Shown here piece by piece: positions 1 to 9,172 of a DNA stretch of 43,889 nucleotides. Positions within the stretch are counted from its first letter, which is position 1. Every line of letters starts with the position of its first letter. Position numbers and translations under genes: made by a program. Origin of the DNA: Actinokineospora enzanensis DSM 44649 (GTDB taxonomy: Bacteria > Actinomycetota > Actinomycetes > Mycobacteriales > Pseudonocardiaceae); the NCBI RefSeq assembly GCF_000374445.1, contig NZ_KB894447.1, forward strand, positions 1 to 43,889. Direction: 5' to 3'. The notes beneath the pieces were generated by a model, which saw nothing but the letters and a program-made list of their open reading frames with translations, did no database searches and was not told where the DNA came from.

Positions 1-88
1 CCCAGCTAGACCACTGGGTTGATAGGCCGGAGATGGAAGCCTTGTAAGGGGTGGAGTCGACCGGTACTAATAGGCCGAGGGCTTACAA
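1..88 (+). rRNA. 23S ribosomal RNA, 3' end (partial)
   Basis: The first bases carry the conserved 3' terminal segment of bacterial 23S rRNA, including GGTACTAATAGGCCGAGG followed by GCTTA. The gene starts left of the window. The exact 3' end is estimated by comparison with the usual end a few bases after GGCTTA, so it may shift by about 5 nt. It is followed by a spacer of about 75 bp and the 5S gene, the normal order of an rrn operon. Confidence 0.95.
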
Positions 89-164
89 CAAACATGCTAC
101 GCATCCACTGTACGGTATCTGAGACACCGACCACGATCTGATGGTGGTTGGATTGTTTCATAGT

Positions 165-281
165 GTTACGGCGGTCATAGCGGTGGGGAAACGCCCGGTC
201 CCATCCCGAACCCGGAAGCTAAGCCCACCAGCGCCGATGGTACTGCACTCGTGAGGGTGTGGGAGAGTAGGACGCCGCCGG
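165..281 (+). rRNA. rrf: 5S ribosomal RNA
   Basis: This is a complete 5S rRNA of about 117 nt. It starts with GTTACGGCGGTCATAGCGG and contains the conserved CCCATCCCGAACCCGGAAG loop and the AGTAGGACGCCGCC 3' strand, which pairs with the 5' GGCGGT stem. It lies about 75 bp after the 23S end and just before a strong terminator, so it is the last gene of the rrn operon. No tRNA was seen in the spacer or after it. Confidence 0.95.
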
Positions 282-292
282 ACTTACATTGA

Positions 293-345
293 ACGAAGTC
301 CCCTGTCTCCTCAGCGACAAGCTGAGTCGAGACAGGGGACTTCGT
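293..345 (+). terminator. Strong intrinsic-type terminator of the rrn operon
   Basis: The arms 293-309 and 329-345 are perfect 17-nt inverted repeats (ACGAAGTCCCCTGTCTC and its complement). An inner 6-bp stem (CTCAGC/GCTGAG, 310-315 and 321-326) closes a five-base GACAA loop, with only a 2-nt bulge between the stems. It begins about 12 nt after the 5S gene. No long U tract follows, as is common in actinomycetes. Confidence 0.88.
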
Positions 346-421
346 CATGTTCAGGAAAGGGAACCGCGGGCACGCCAATATGCCGCCACCGGGTGGGCAG
401 TGGCGGCTGGCGGAGGGGACC

Positions 422-1369
422 TCAGCGGGTGGGCACGCCGATCGGCAGCTCGGCCCGGACATCGTCACCGTGGTGGGTCAGCGTCGCCCCACAGGTGCGC
501 AGGGCGCCGAGCGCGGCCGCGTTCCCCGAGGTCGAGTCGGCCACGATGGTGCGCACGCCCACCGCGGCGGCCTCGGCGACCAGGGCCCGCAGCGCGGCGG
601 TGCCGATGCCCTTGCCTCTGGCCGAGCGGCCCAGCCACATGCCGGTCTCGGCCTCGTCGGTGGACACCCTGGCCATCCGGATCATGCCGGTCAGGCTGCC
701 CTCGGCCTCCACGGCGTACATGACCGTGCCGTGCGCGCCGTGGAAGTGCGACCGGTGGAACTCCCGGAACGCGTTCTCCGCGGCCGGTGTCCAGGTGTCG
801 CCGTCCGGCACCGGGGGCATGACGTCGATCGGCCTTGCCTCGTGCACGGCCACGGTGAGCAGCCGTTCGGTGGTGGCCTCGTCCAGCGGCAGTAACCGCA
901 CCACCGGGTCGGTGGGTTTGTCGGCGCGCACCACGTCGTGCATGCGCTCCAGGAACCGGCGGGCGATGCCGAGCTCGGCGCCGTCGAACTCGCGCATGGC
1001 GGCGAGCATGTCCCGGGTGACCCCGCCGAAGAACGCCCAGCCGAGCCGTACGGCCTCGTCCTGGACGGTCAGCAGTACCCGTCTGCGGTCCCGGTTGTCC
1101 CTGGTCCGGCGTACGTATCCGGCTCGGACCAGGCGGTCGACCAGGGCGGTCACCGAGGCCGAGTTGAGTGCGAGCTTCCCGCTGAGCCAGCCCGGCGTCG
1201 CCGGGATCTCCTCGCGCCGTGCGTCCAGCAGATGGACCAACGCGCGCAGATCGGTCGGGTGCAGGCCGTTGGCTGCGGCGAACTCCGAGCCCATCAGGTC
1301 GAGGCGGCCGGTGATCCGGCGCAGCAGGTATACCAGCTCCAGCCCCGCGTCCCCGTCGTCCACGTCCAC
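422..1369 (-). CDS. MarR-type HTH / GNAT acetyltransferase fusion
   Basis: This 315-aa protein joins two domains. Residues about 10-150 form a MarR-type winged helix: LHPTDLRALVHLL, then a recognition segment with NSASVTALVDRLVRAGYVRR and a DNRDRRRVLL wing typical of MarR regulators. Residues about 155-315 form a GNAT N-acetyltransferase with the acetyl-CoA loop GRSARGKGIGTAALRALV. Such HTH/GNAT fusions occur in actinobacteria; the ligand or acetyl acceptor is unknown. The GTG start at 1369 is preceded by GGAGGTG; a second GTG two codons later is possible. An 18-bp palindrome just upstream may be its own operator. The gene stands alone, convergent with the rrn operon. Confidence 0.85.
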   Translation of the reverse strand: MDVDDGDAGLELVYLLRRITGRLDLMGSEFAAANGLHPTDLRALVHLLDARREEIPATPGWLSGKLALNSASVTALVDRLVRAGYVRRTRDNRDRRRVLLTVQDEAVRLGWAFFGGVTRDMLAAMREFDGAELGIARRFLERMHDVVRADKPTDPVVRLLPLDEATTERLLTVAVHEARPIDVMPPVPDGDTWTPAAENAFREFHRSHFHGAHGTVMYAVEAEGSLTGMIRMARVSTDEAETGMWLGRSARGKGIGTAALRALVAEAAAVGVRTIVADSTSGNAAALGALRTCGATLTHHGDDVRAELPIGVPTR

Positions 1370-1386
1370 GTGGCACCTCCGCGTGA

Positions 1387-1404
1387 GCGCTGCCGCGGCA
1401 GCGC
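1387..1404. promoter_or_regulatory. 18-bp perfect palindrome upstream of the MarR-GNAT gene
   Basis: GCGCTGCCG followed by its exact complement lies 17 bp upstream of the GTG start. MarR proteins usually bind 16-20 bp palindromes overlapping their own promoters, so an autoregulatory operator is plausible. It is very GC-rich and could be chance or an RNA hairpin. The rest of 1405-1623 has no gene or clear promoter that I can support. Confidence 0.4.
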
Positions 1405-1623
1405 GGTCAAAGTGGCGGAGCCGACCCGGGCAGGTCCTGGTCGACTCCGATCGGTCGAAAGCAAAGTCCTGACTGCAAGTTCACTCATCGAACCGTCGCG
1501 ATCGCACATCCGTCGTCGCACGAGAAGTCCCGGATCCGAACGATCCGGGGGCCTTCCGGCGGCCGGGCCGGAGGGGCGGTCTTGACTGGATCGGTCACGC
1601 GGTGTGGCGGGTCAACGGCCTGA

Positions 1624-1654
1624 GCGGCTGCCCGGGGTTGACCCGGGCAGCCGC
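1624..1654 (-). terminator. Terminator hairpin downstream of the chitinase
   Basis: Perfect 13-bp stem (GCGGCTGCCCGGG, 1624-1636, pairing with 1642-1654) around a 5-nt loop. It starts 27 bp beyond the chitinase stop codon on the minus strand. No U tract is visible. Confidence 0.8.
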
Positions 1655-1681
1655 CCACATCCGGCCCGTCCCAGCCGGAGA

Positions 1682-3310
<1,629 letters not shown>

Positions 3311-3350
3311 TTGTTCACCTCGAAGGGGAGCAGGGATAACACTGTCTACC

Positions 3351-3391
3351 GTGGTCCAGACCAATTATTCGGGACAAGGTCTAGACCAATA
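3351..3391. promoter_or_regulatory. Two DasR-type operators (dre) upstream of the chitinase
   Basis: GTGGTCCAGACCAATT (3351-3366) and AAGGTCTAGACCAATA (3376-3391) both match the DasR-responsive element consensus ACTGGTCTAGACCACT known from Streptomyces. The second has a perfect 10-bp core, GGTCTAGACC. Their centres are about 25 bp apart and lie about 50-75 bp upstream of the TTG start. They could also serve the end of the das operon region, but no other gene starts here. The regulator itself is encoded at 8274. Confidence 0.82.
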
Positions 3392-3459
3392 GTCTCACTC
3401 GAATGGAGCAATTGCGCCAGTCGAATGGACGCCAACGGTGCGCGTCCGGTAACGCGCGG

Positions 3460-4965
3460 TTACGGTTCCACCAGTCCTGACGTGGCGGTATGTCTGAGTC
3501 GCCCGGAAACGGCCGATCCGGCGAGCGCCTCCGCGGCCGCCCGCAGACCGGACCACGAGCCGCCGAACGTGTCCACCCGGCCCAGCGTGCCCAGCTCGGG
3601 CCCCGCGATGCCGGTCTCCACGTGCACGACCCCGGTCGCGACCCGGACCAGCTCGGCCACCAGCGCGGTCACCGCCGGGTACCGGTGCGCGTCGCGGGTG
3701 GCCACCACCACCTCGCGGCCGCGGGCCTTGGCCACCAGGTCGCCCGGTTCGTCGGCGGCGACCCGCACGGCGGTGGCGCCGGGCAGCAGCTCGGTCAGGT
3801 GCGGGCCGAGGCCCCAGGGGACCGGACCTGCGGCGATGGTCGGGTCGACCACGATGTCGACCACCAGCGGGCTGTCCGACAGCGCGGGCAGGTGATTGGT
3901 CCGCAGCGCCTTGCGCGCCACCGCCATGCCCAGCTCGCGCTCGTCGCGGGCCACCACGCCACCGCGCGGCGACACTCCCAGCGACCGGGTGCGCTCGGCC
4001 GCCTCGGCCAGTCGCTCCTCGGTCAGCGTGCCCGCCAGCACGGCGGCCACGATCCGGTCCACCATCGAGGTCACGGCCTCGGCGTAGGAGATCTCCCCGC
4101 CGATGCACAGCGCGTCCGCCCCCGCCCTCAGGGAGCGCACGGCCGCGTCGGCCAGGCCGTCGGCGTTGCCGAGGTGCCCGGCGACCGCGCCCATCTCCAG
4201 CGCGTCGGTGACGACCGCGCCGGTGAAGCCCAGCTCGCCGCGCAGGATCTCCTCGATGGCGATCCGGTTGACCGTGGCCGGGTCGTCGCCCCACTCGGGC
4301 ACGACCAGGTGGCCGGTCATGACCGCGCGGGTGCCCGCGGCGATCGCGGCGCGGAACGGGACCAGTTCCATCGCCCGCAGCTCGTCCGGGGTGCGCGGCA
4401 GCACCGGCAGCTCGAAGTGCGAGTCCGAGGTGGCCGCCCCGTGCCCGGGGAAGTGCTTGGCCGTGGTGGCCACGCCCGCGCTCTGCATGCCACGCACGTA
4501 GGCGGCCACGTGCGCGGCCACCGCGTACGGGTCGGACCCGAAGGCCCGCACCCCGATGATCGGGTCGTCCATGGTGAGCGTCAGGTCCGCGCACGGCGCG
4601 AGATCCAGGGTGACCCCGCAGGCCGCGAGCCGGGCGCCCAGCGCGGTGCCGACCTCGGTGGTGAGGTTCAGGTCGCCCGCCGCGCCGAGCGCGAGCGGGC
4701 CGGGCAGCGTCGAGCCGGTGGCGGCGTCGAGCCTGGTGACGTCGCCCCCCTCCTCGTCGATGCCGATCACCACGTCGTCGCGTTCGCCGCGCAGCTGGGC
4801 GGTGAGCGCCGCGACCTGGTCGTCGTCGGCGATGTTGCGCCCGAAGAGCACGACACCGCCCATGCCGCCCGCGATCCGTTCCCGCACCCAGTCCGGCGCG
4901 GTGTGCCCGGAGAACCCGGGCAGCAGCACCGACTCGGCCAGTGCGCGCAGTCGCTGTTCGCCCAT
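3460..4965 (-). CDS. GH3 beta-N-acetylglucosaminidase (NagZ type)
   Basis: This 501-aa cytoplasmic GH3 enzyme probably releases GlcNAc from imported chitobiose or chito-oligosaccharides. The bacterial NagZ-type signature KHFPGHGAATSDSH spans residues 170-183, with the Asp181/His183 acid-base dyad. The nucleophile is Asp254 in VVTDALEMGA. No signal peptide is present. Its ATG overlaps the dasC stop (TGATG), so it is the last gene of the dasABC operon, the position of the glycosidase gene often called dasD in Streptomyces. NagZ enzymes can also cleave cell-wall muropeptides; the das context favours chitin sugars. The C-terminal 150 residues form a second alpha/beta domain, longer than minimal NagZ. 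Confidence 0.88.
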   Translation of the reverse strand: MGEQRLRALAESVLLPGFSGHTAPDWVRERIAGGMGGVVLFGRNIADDDQVAALTAQLRGERDDVVIGIDEEGGDVTRLDAATGSTLPGPLALGAAGDLNLTTEVGTALGARLAACGVTLDLAPCADLTLTMDDPIIGVRAFGSDPYAVAAHVAAYVRGMQSAGVATTAKHFPGHGAATSDSHFELPVLPRTPDELRAMELVPFRAAIAAGTRAVMTGHLVVPEWGDDPATVNRIAIEEILRGELGFTGAVVTDALEMGAVAGHLGNADGLADAAVRSLRAGADALCIGGEISYAEAVTSMVDRIVAAVLAGTLTEERLAEAAERTRSLGVSPRGGVVARDERELGMAVARKALRTNHLPALSDSPLVVDIVVDPTIAAGPVPWGLGPHLTELLPGATAVRVAADEPGDLVAKARGREVVVATRDAHRYPAVTALVAELVRVATGVVHVETGIAGPELGTLGRVDTFGGSWSGLRAAAEALAGSAVSGRLRHTATSGLVEP

Positions 4966-5798
4966 CAGCCCTTCACCGCCCCGGCCGTGCCGCCGGACAC
5001 CAGCTTGCGCTGGACCAGCAGGAAGAAGATCAGCGCGGGGATCGCGTAGACCACCGAGGCGGCCATGATGCCGCCCCAGTCGGTGCCGAACGCGGTCTTG
5101 AACGTGGACAGCCACACCGGCAGCGTCTGCTTGTCCTTGTCGCGCATGAACACCAGGCCGTAGAGGAACTCGTTCCACGCGGTGATGAAGCCGAACACCG
5201 AGGTGGCCACCAGGCCGGGGCCGAGCAGCGGCAGGGTGATCCGGCGGAACACGCCCCAGCGGCCGCAGCCGTCGACCATCCCGGCCTCCTCCAGCTCGAC
5301 CGGGATGCCCTTGACGAACCCGCGCAGCGTCCACACCGTGAACGGCAGCGTCAGCGCCACGTACACCAGGATCAGGCCGGGCAGCTCGTTGAGCAGGTCG
5401 GCGTCGCGCATGATCAGGTACATCGGGATGAACAGCGCCTCAAGCGGCGCCACCTGCGCGATCAGCACCAGCAGCAGGAAGCCCTTGCGGCCGCGGAAGC
5501 GCAGCCGGGCCAGCGGCACGGCGGCGAGCATGCCCGCGATCAGCGAGCAGGCCACCGCGCCGAGCGTCACGATCAGGCTGTTGGTCAGGAAGGTCGTGAA
5601 GCCCGGCTTGGTGACCGCGTTGACGAAGTTCTTGAACGTCGCCGACAGCGGGATCAGGTCGTAGGCCGGGGACAGGATCTGCGCCGGGGTCTTGAGCGCG
5701 GTGGTGAACATCCAGTAGGTCGGGAAGAAGAACACCAGGGCCACGACCAGGCCGACCACCGCGAGCGCCAGCCGTTGGGCGTGCGTCTTTCGCAGCAT
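4965..5798 (-). CDS. dasC: ABC sugar permease DasC
   Basis: This 277-aa inner-membrane permease of the carbohydrate-uptake-1 (MalG/DasC) family has six predicted hydrophobic segments, the first at LALAVVGLVVALVFFFPTYW. The EAA loop that contacts the ATPase is EAGMVDGCGRWGVF. It starts 4 bp after dasB and overlaps the next gene by one base, so it is part of one transcript. With DasA and DasB it should import N,N'-diacetylchitobiose. No ATP-binding subunit gene is present in the window; das systems are known to borrow a shared MsiK-type ATPase encoded elsewhere. Confidence 0.9.
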   Translation of the reverse strand: MLRKTHAQRLALAVVGLVVALVFFFPTYWMFTTALKTPAQILSPAYDLIPLSATFKNFVNAVTKPGFTTFLTNSLIVTLGAVACSLIAGMLAAVPLARLRFRGRKGFLLLVLIAQVAPLEALFIPMYLIMRDADLLNELPGLILVYVALTLPFTVWTLRGFVKGIPVELEEAGMVDGCGRWGVFRRITLPLLGPGLVATSVFGFITAWNEFLYGLVFMRDKDKQTLPVWLSTFKTAFGTDWGGIMAASVVYAIPALIFFLLVQRKLVSGGTAGAVKG

Positions 5799-5802
5799 GG
5801 CT

Positions 5803-6780
5803 CTACAGCTCCGTTTCCGGTGAGCGGATCAGCAGGCGCATGTACCGCCAGGTGATCGCGACGAGCACGATCAACATCAGCACCGCGACCGCGGAGGCGA
5901 TGCCGAAGTGGCTGGCCGCGATGCCGCGCAGGTACAGCAGCACCGGCAGGGTCGTGCTCCCGCCGTCGGGGCCGCCCTGGCGCATCGCCCACACCTGGGC
6001 GATGACCTTGAAGTCCCAGAGCACCGACAGGAACGTGACCATGGTCAGCAGCGGCTTCACCGCGGGCCAGCTGACCGCGCGGAAGGCCTGCCAGCCGCCC
6101 GCGCCGTCGAGCGCGACGGCCTCATAGAGGTCCTTGGAGGTGCCGATCAGGCCCGCGTAGAGGGTGAAGGCGATGAACGGCACGGCCTGCCAGACCACCA
6201 GCAGCCCGATCACGATCAGCACGTCGCCACCGGTGCTGAACCAGGAGTGCCCCTGGAAGGAGTCGAAGCCGAGCTTGACCAGCGTCTTGTTGAGGATCCC
6301 GTACTGCTGGTCGAAGATCCACTGGAACACGGTGGTGGTGGCGATGATCGGCGTCGCCCAGGCCAGCACCAGGGAGACCTGCAGGACGATCCGGACCCAC
6401 CTGCTCAGGTGCCGCATCAGCAGCGCGATGCCCAGGCCCAGCAGCAGCGTGGCGACGACGGCGCCCGCGGTGAACAGGACGGTGCGCAGCCCGATCTCCC
6501 AGAACCCGGGGTCGGACAGCACGTTGGTGTAGTTGTCGAAGCCGACCCAGACGACCTTGCCCTTCACCAGCTCGCCCAGGTCGAGCTTGCGGAAGCTGAT
6601 CAACAGCACCTGAATCGCGGGCCAGCCGAGCAGTGCCACGATCAGCACCACGGCGGGCAGCATCATCAGGTAGGGCACGGCCACGTCGGCGAGGGGGCGA
6701 CGGGCCCGGCGCCGGGCGCCGGGCCGCGCGGCCGGCGGGGGAGTCCCCGCCGACCGCGCGGTGTCCACGGTAGTGGTCAT
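5803..6780 (-). CDS. dasB: ABC sugar permease DasB
   Basis: This 325-aa permease of the MalF/DasB family has a charged Arg/Pro-rich N-terminus (about 30 residues) and then six or so membrane segments, for example VPYLMMLPAVVLIVALLGWP. The cytoplasmic EAA loop reads EAVALDGAGGWQAF. The ATG start lies 10 bp after the dasA stop. The partner permease DasC follows after 4 bp. Substrate assignment to chitobiose rests on the linked dasR, chitinase and hexosaminidase genes, not on the permease sequence itself. Confidence 0.9.
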   Translation of the reverse strand: MTTTVDTARSAGTPPPAARPGARRRARRPLADVAVPYLMMLPAVVLIVALLGWPAIQVLLISFRKLDLGELVKGKVVWVGFDNYTNVLSDPGFWEIGLRTVLFTAGAVVATLLLGLGIALLMRHLSRWVRIVLQVSLVLAWATPIIATTTVFQWIFDQQYGILNKTLVKLGFDSFQGHSWFSTGGDVLIVIGLLVVWQAVPFIAFTLYAGLIGTSKDLYEAVALDGAGGWQAFRAVSWPAVKPLLTMVTFLSVLWDFKVIAQVWAMRQGGPDGGSTTLPVLLYLRGIAASHFGIASAVAVLMLIVLVAITWRYMRLLIRSPETEL

Positions 6781-6790
6781 CGTGTCTCGA

Positions 6791-8089
6791 TCAGCTGCCC
6801 GAGAACGCCTTGTTCAGCGCGTCATCGGCGTCCTTGGTGGCCGCGTCGATCTGCTTCGCGCCGGTCAGGTACGCGGTCAGCATGTCCTTGAGCGGGTTCT
6901 GGCCCGCCTCGACGGTCGCCCAGCCCGGGGTCGCCGGGAGCGCGTGGCCGTTCTTGGACGCGGCGGCCATGGCGGCGTTGACCGGGTCGGCCTCCAGGGC
7001 GCTGACGTCCTTGGAGGTGCCCGGGATCATGCCCGCCTTGGCGAACTCGGCCTGGTACTTGTCGCTGGTGATCAGCTTCAGGTAGTCCTTGGCCAGGTCC
7101 TTGTCCTTGGAGTTGGCCGGGATGGCCAGGTCCGAGCCGCCCTGGAAGACCGGCGCGGTCTTGCCCGCGGTCTTCGACGGGATCGGGAACGCCGAGGTCT
7201 TGTCCTTGATGGAGGGGTCGGACTTGGCCGCGGTGGCGACCTCCCACGGCAGGGCGATCATCATCGCGACGTGGCCCTGGGCGTAGATGCCCGCCTGCTC
7301 CGGGGTCTGCTCGTCGGCGTCCTTGGGCGCCTTGGTGCCCGAGGCGTCGACCAGCTGCTTGTAGAACTCCAGGCCCGCCTTGGCCTCCGGGGTGGACAGC
7401 GAGGCGGTGAACTTGGTGCCGTCCTTCTTGGCGATGTCGCCGCCCTCGTCCCAGATGAACGAGGCCAGCGTGTACCAGTTCTGGCCGGGCAGGTACAGCG
7501 CCTGGAACTCCGGGTCGCTCGCGTTGGCGGCCTTGAGCTTGGTGATCGCGTCCAGCCACTCCTGGCGGGACTTCGGCGGCGTGGTGATGCCCGCCTTCTC
7601 GAACAGGTCCTTGCGGTAGAGCACCTCGCGGTTGGCGGCGTAGAACGGCACGGCGTACTGCTTGCCGTCCCACGAGCCGGAGTCCTTCAGCGACGGCAGC
7701 CAGTTGGCGCCGTTGAACGAGTCGGCGTCGGCGGTGACGTCCTCAAGCACGCCCTCGCTGGCGAACTTGGGCGCCTGGGTGTTGCCGATCTCGATCAGGT
7801 CCGGGGCGTCGTTGCTGGCCAGCGCGGTGGTCAGCTTGTCCTGGATGCCGTTCCACTGCTGCTCTTCGTACTTGACCTTGACGTCCTTGTGCGTGCTCTC
7901 GAACTCCTTGTTGAGGGAGTCGAGCAGGCCCTTGGGCGCCGAGCCGTTCATCAGCCACACGGTGATCTCGCGCGGCCCGGAGGGGGCCTGGGACGAGGTC
8001 GACGGGCTGTCGCCGCTGGACCCCGCGCAGCCGGAGACCGCGAGGGCGATCGCCACCCCTCCGACCAGTGCCTTCGACCAAACTCTCAC
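6791..8089 (-). CDS. dasA: ABC sugar-binding lipoprotein DasA
   Basis: This 432-aa extracellular solute-binding protein belongs to family 1 (MalE-like). The signal peptide ends in a lipobox (LAVSGC, lipid-modified Cys21) followed by a Ser/Gly/Pro-rich tether. The mature domain begins REITVWLMNGSAP and shows the usual LPWEVAT and FQGGSDLAIP regions. It is the first gene of dasA-dasB-dasC-GH3. The GTG start at 8089 has AAGGA about 10 nt upstream. A DasR-type operator sits about 60 bp upstream, so repression by DasR and release by aminosugar phosphates is expected, as in Streptomyces. The ligand is probably chitobiose; GlcNAc uptake of the NgcE type is the alternative. Confidence 0.9.
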   Translation of the reverse strand: MRVWSKALVGGVAIALAVSGCAGSSGDSPSTSSQAPSGPREITVWLMNGSAPKGLLDSLNKEFESTHKDVKVKYEEQQWNGIQDKLTTALASNDAPDLIEIGNTQAPKFASEGVLEDVTADADSFNGANWLPSLKDSGSWDGKQYAVPFYAANREVLYRKDLFEKAGITTPPKSRQEWLDAITKLKAANASDPEFQALYLPGQNWYTLASFIWDEGGDIAKKDGTKFTASLSTPEAKAGLEFYKQLVDASGTKAPKDADEQTPEQAGIYAQGHVAMMIALPWEVATAAKSDPSIKDKTSAFPIPSKTAGKTAPVFQGGSDLAIPANSKDKDLAKDYLKLITSDKYQAEFAKAGMIPGTSKDVSALEADPVNAAMAAASKNGHALPATPGWATVEAGQNPLKDMLTAYLTGAKQIDAATKDADDALNKAFSGS

Positions 8090-8147
8090 AGTGATGCATT
8101 CCTTCCGGACGCTGCCCCGTCCGAGGTTGGGCGGGGCGAAGGACTTG

Positions 8148-8163
8148 AGTGGTTTAGACCATT
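8148..8163. promoter_or_regulatory. DasR-type operator (dre) in the dasA-dasR divergent promoter
   Basis: AGTGGTTTAGACCATT matches the dre consensus with one central change. It lies 58 bp upstream of dasA and 110 bp upstream of the dasR start, suited to control both. A weaker half match, AGTGGTCCGTACTT, follows at 8172-8185. The region 8090-8273 holds no gene. Confidence 0.82.
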
Positions 8164-8273
8164 GCGATTAGAGTGGTCCGTACTTCTCGGGCTTGTCAAG
8201 ATAAATGCTTAAACGTGACATCAGATGTCCGTCTCGACGCGGGTCGCCGACGCATGGGCGAGCAAGGAACAAC

Positions 8274-9050
8274 ATGGGTGAGAACCTGCCCGGCGATGCC
8301 GTGGAAAACGGTAAGAAATCGCCTCGAACACCGAAGCACTGGGAACTCAAGGAGCGGCTCGCCGAGCTGCTGCGGGTGGTGTCCCCCGGCGGCTCGTTGC
8401 CCGGGGAGCGAGCCCTGGCCAGCGAGTTCGGGGTCTCCCGCACGACCGTGCGCAAGGCACTGGCCGAGCTGACCGCGGAGGGCAGGCTGACCCGTGTGCA
8501 CGGCAGCGGCACCTTCGCCGGGGAGGGCAAGCTGACTCAGCGGCTGCAGCTGTCCTCCTACACCGAGGACATGCGCTCGCACGGCCGTAGACCCACGTCC
8601 TCCCTGCTCGACGCCCGGATCGGGGCCGCCGACCCGGAGCTGGCCGCGCTGCTGGGCATCCGCTCCGGCGACGACGTGCTGCGCCTGCGCAGGCTCCGGC
8701 GGGCCGACGGCGAGCCGATGGCCATCGAGACCTCGCGGCTGCCGCTGGCCCGCTTCCCCGGCCTGGACCGCTACGTCGGCGACGGCTCGCTCTACGGCGT
8801 GCTCTACCAGCACTACGGCGTGGAGCTGGGCCACGCGGAGGAGACGATCGAGACCGCGCTGGCCACCCCGGCCGAGGCGGCGCTGCTGGGAAACGAGGCA
8901 GGCGCGCTCATGCTGCTGCTGTCCCGGCATTCCTTCGACACCGAGGGCAGGCCGGTGGAATGGGTCCGCTCGGTATACCGGGGGGACCGTTACAAATTCG
9001 TGGCCACCCTGGTCTCGCCGCGTCCTTCGGAGCAATCGCGGCGCGCGTGA
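8274..9050 (+). CDS. dasR: GntR/HutC-family regulator DasR
   Basis: This 258-aa regulator has an N-terminal winged helix at about residues 25-90 (SLPGERALASEFGVSRTTVR and RVHGSGTFA, classical GntR) and a C-terminal UTRA effector domain at about 110-250 (GDDVLRLRRLRRADGEPMAIE, SLYGVLYQHYGV). UTRA proteins of this branch bind glucosamine-6-P or GlcNAc-6-P. The ATG at 8274 follows AAGGAAC with good spacing; an in-frame ATG 23 codons upstream lacks conservation and a ribosome site. It is divergent from dasA, with a dre site between, so it probably regulates itself, the das operon and the chitinase. Confidence 0.9.
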   Translation: MGENLPGDAVENGKKSPRTPKHWELKERLAELLRVVSPGGSLPGERALASEFGVSRTTVRKALAELTAEGRLTRVHGSGTFAGEGKLTQRLQLSSYTEDMRSHGRRPTSSLLDARIGAADPELAALLGIRSGDDVLRLRRLRRADGEPMAIETSRLPLARFPGLDRYVGDGSLYGVLYQHYGVELGHAEETIETALATPAEAALLGNEAGALMLLLSRHSFDTEGRPVEWVRSVYRGDRYKFVATLVSPRPSEQSRRA

Positions 9051-9057
9051 GGACGAT

Positions 9058-9087
9058 TTCCGGCCCGGCACCCCGGTCGGGCCGGAA
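9058..9087. terminator. Bidirectional terminator between dasR and the GH20 gene
   Basis: TTCCGGCCCG at 9058-9067 pairs perfectly with 9078-9087 around a 10-nt loop. It lies 8 bp after the dasR stop and within the 122-bp gap to the convergent GH20 gene. Confidence 0.75.
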
Positions 9088-9172
9088 TATCCCGGGAAGC
9101 ATTCCTTCCCGCGTCGTCCGGCCGGTTCGGGCCGGGTGGTTCCTCGCTTTCTCGGTGCGGGCGCCGGGCCGC

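Noticed and set aside
3311..3364. Longer chitinase N-terminus from GTG 3364
   Set aside because: It would put 18 non-signal-like residues before the signal peptide and overlap a DasR-type operator; the TTG at 3310 has a good ribosome site.
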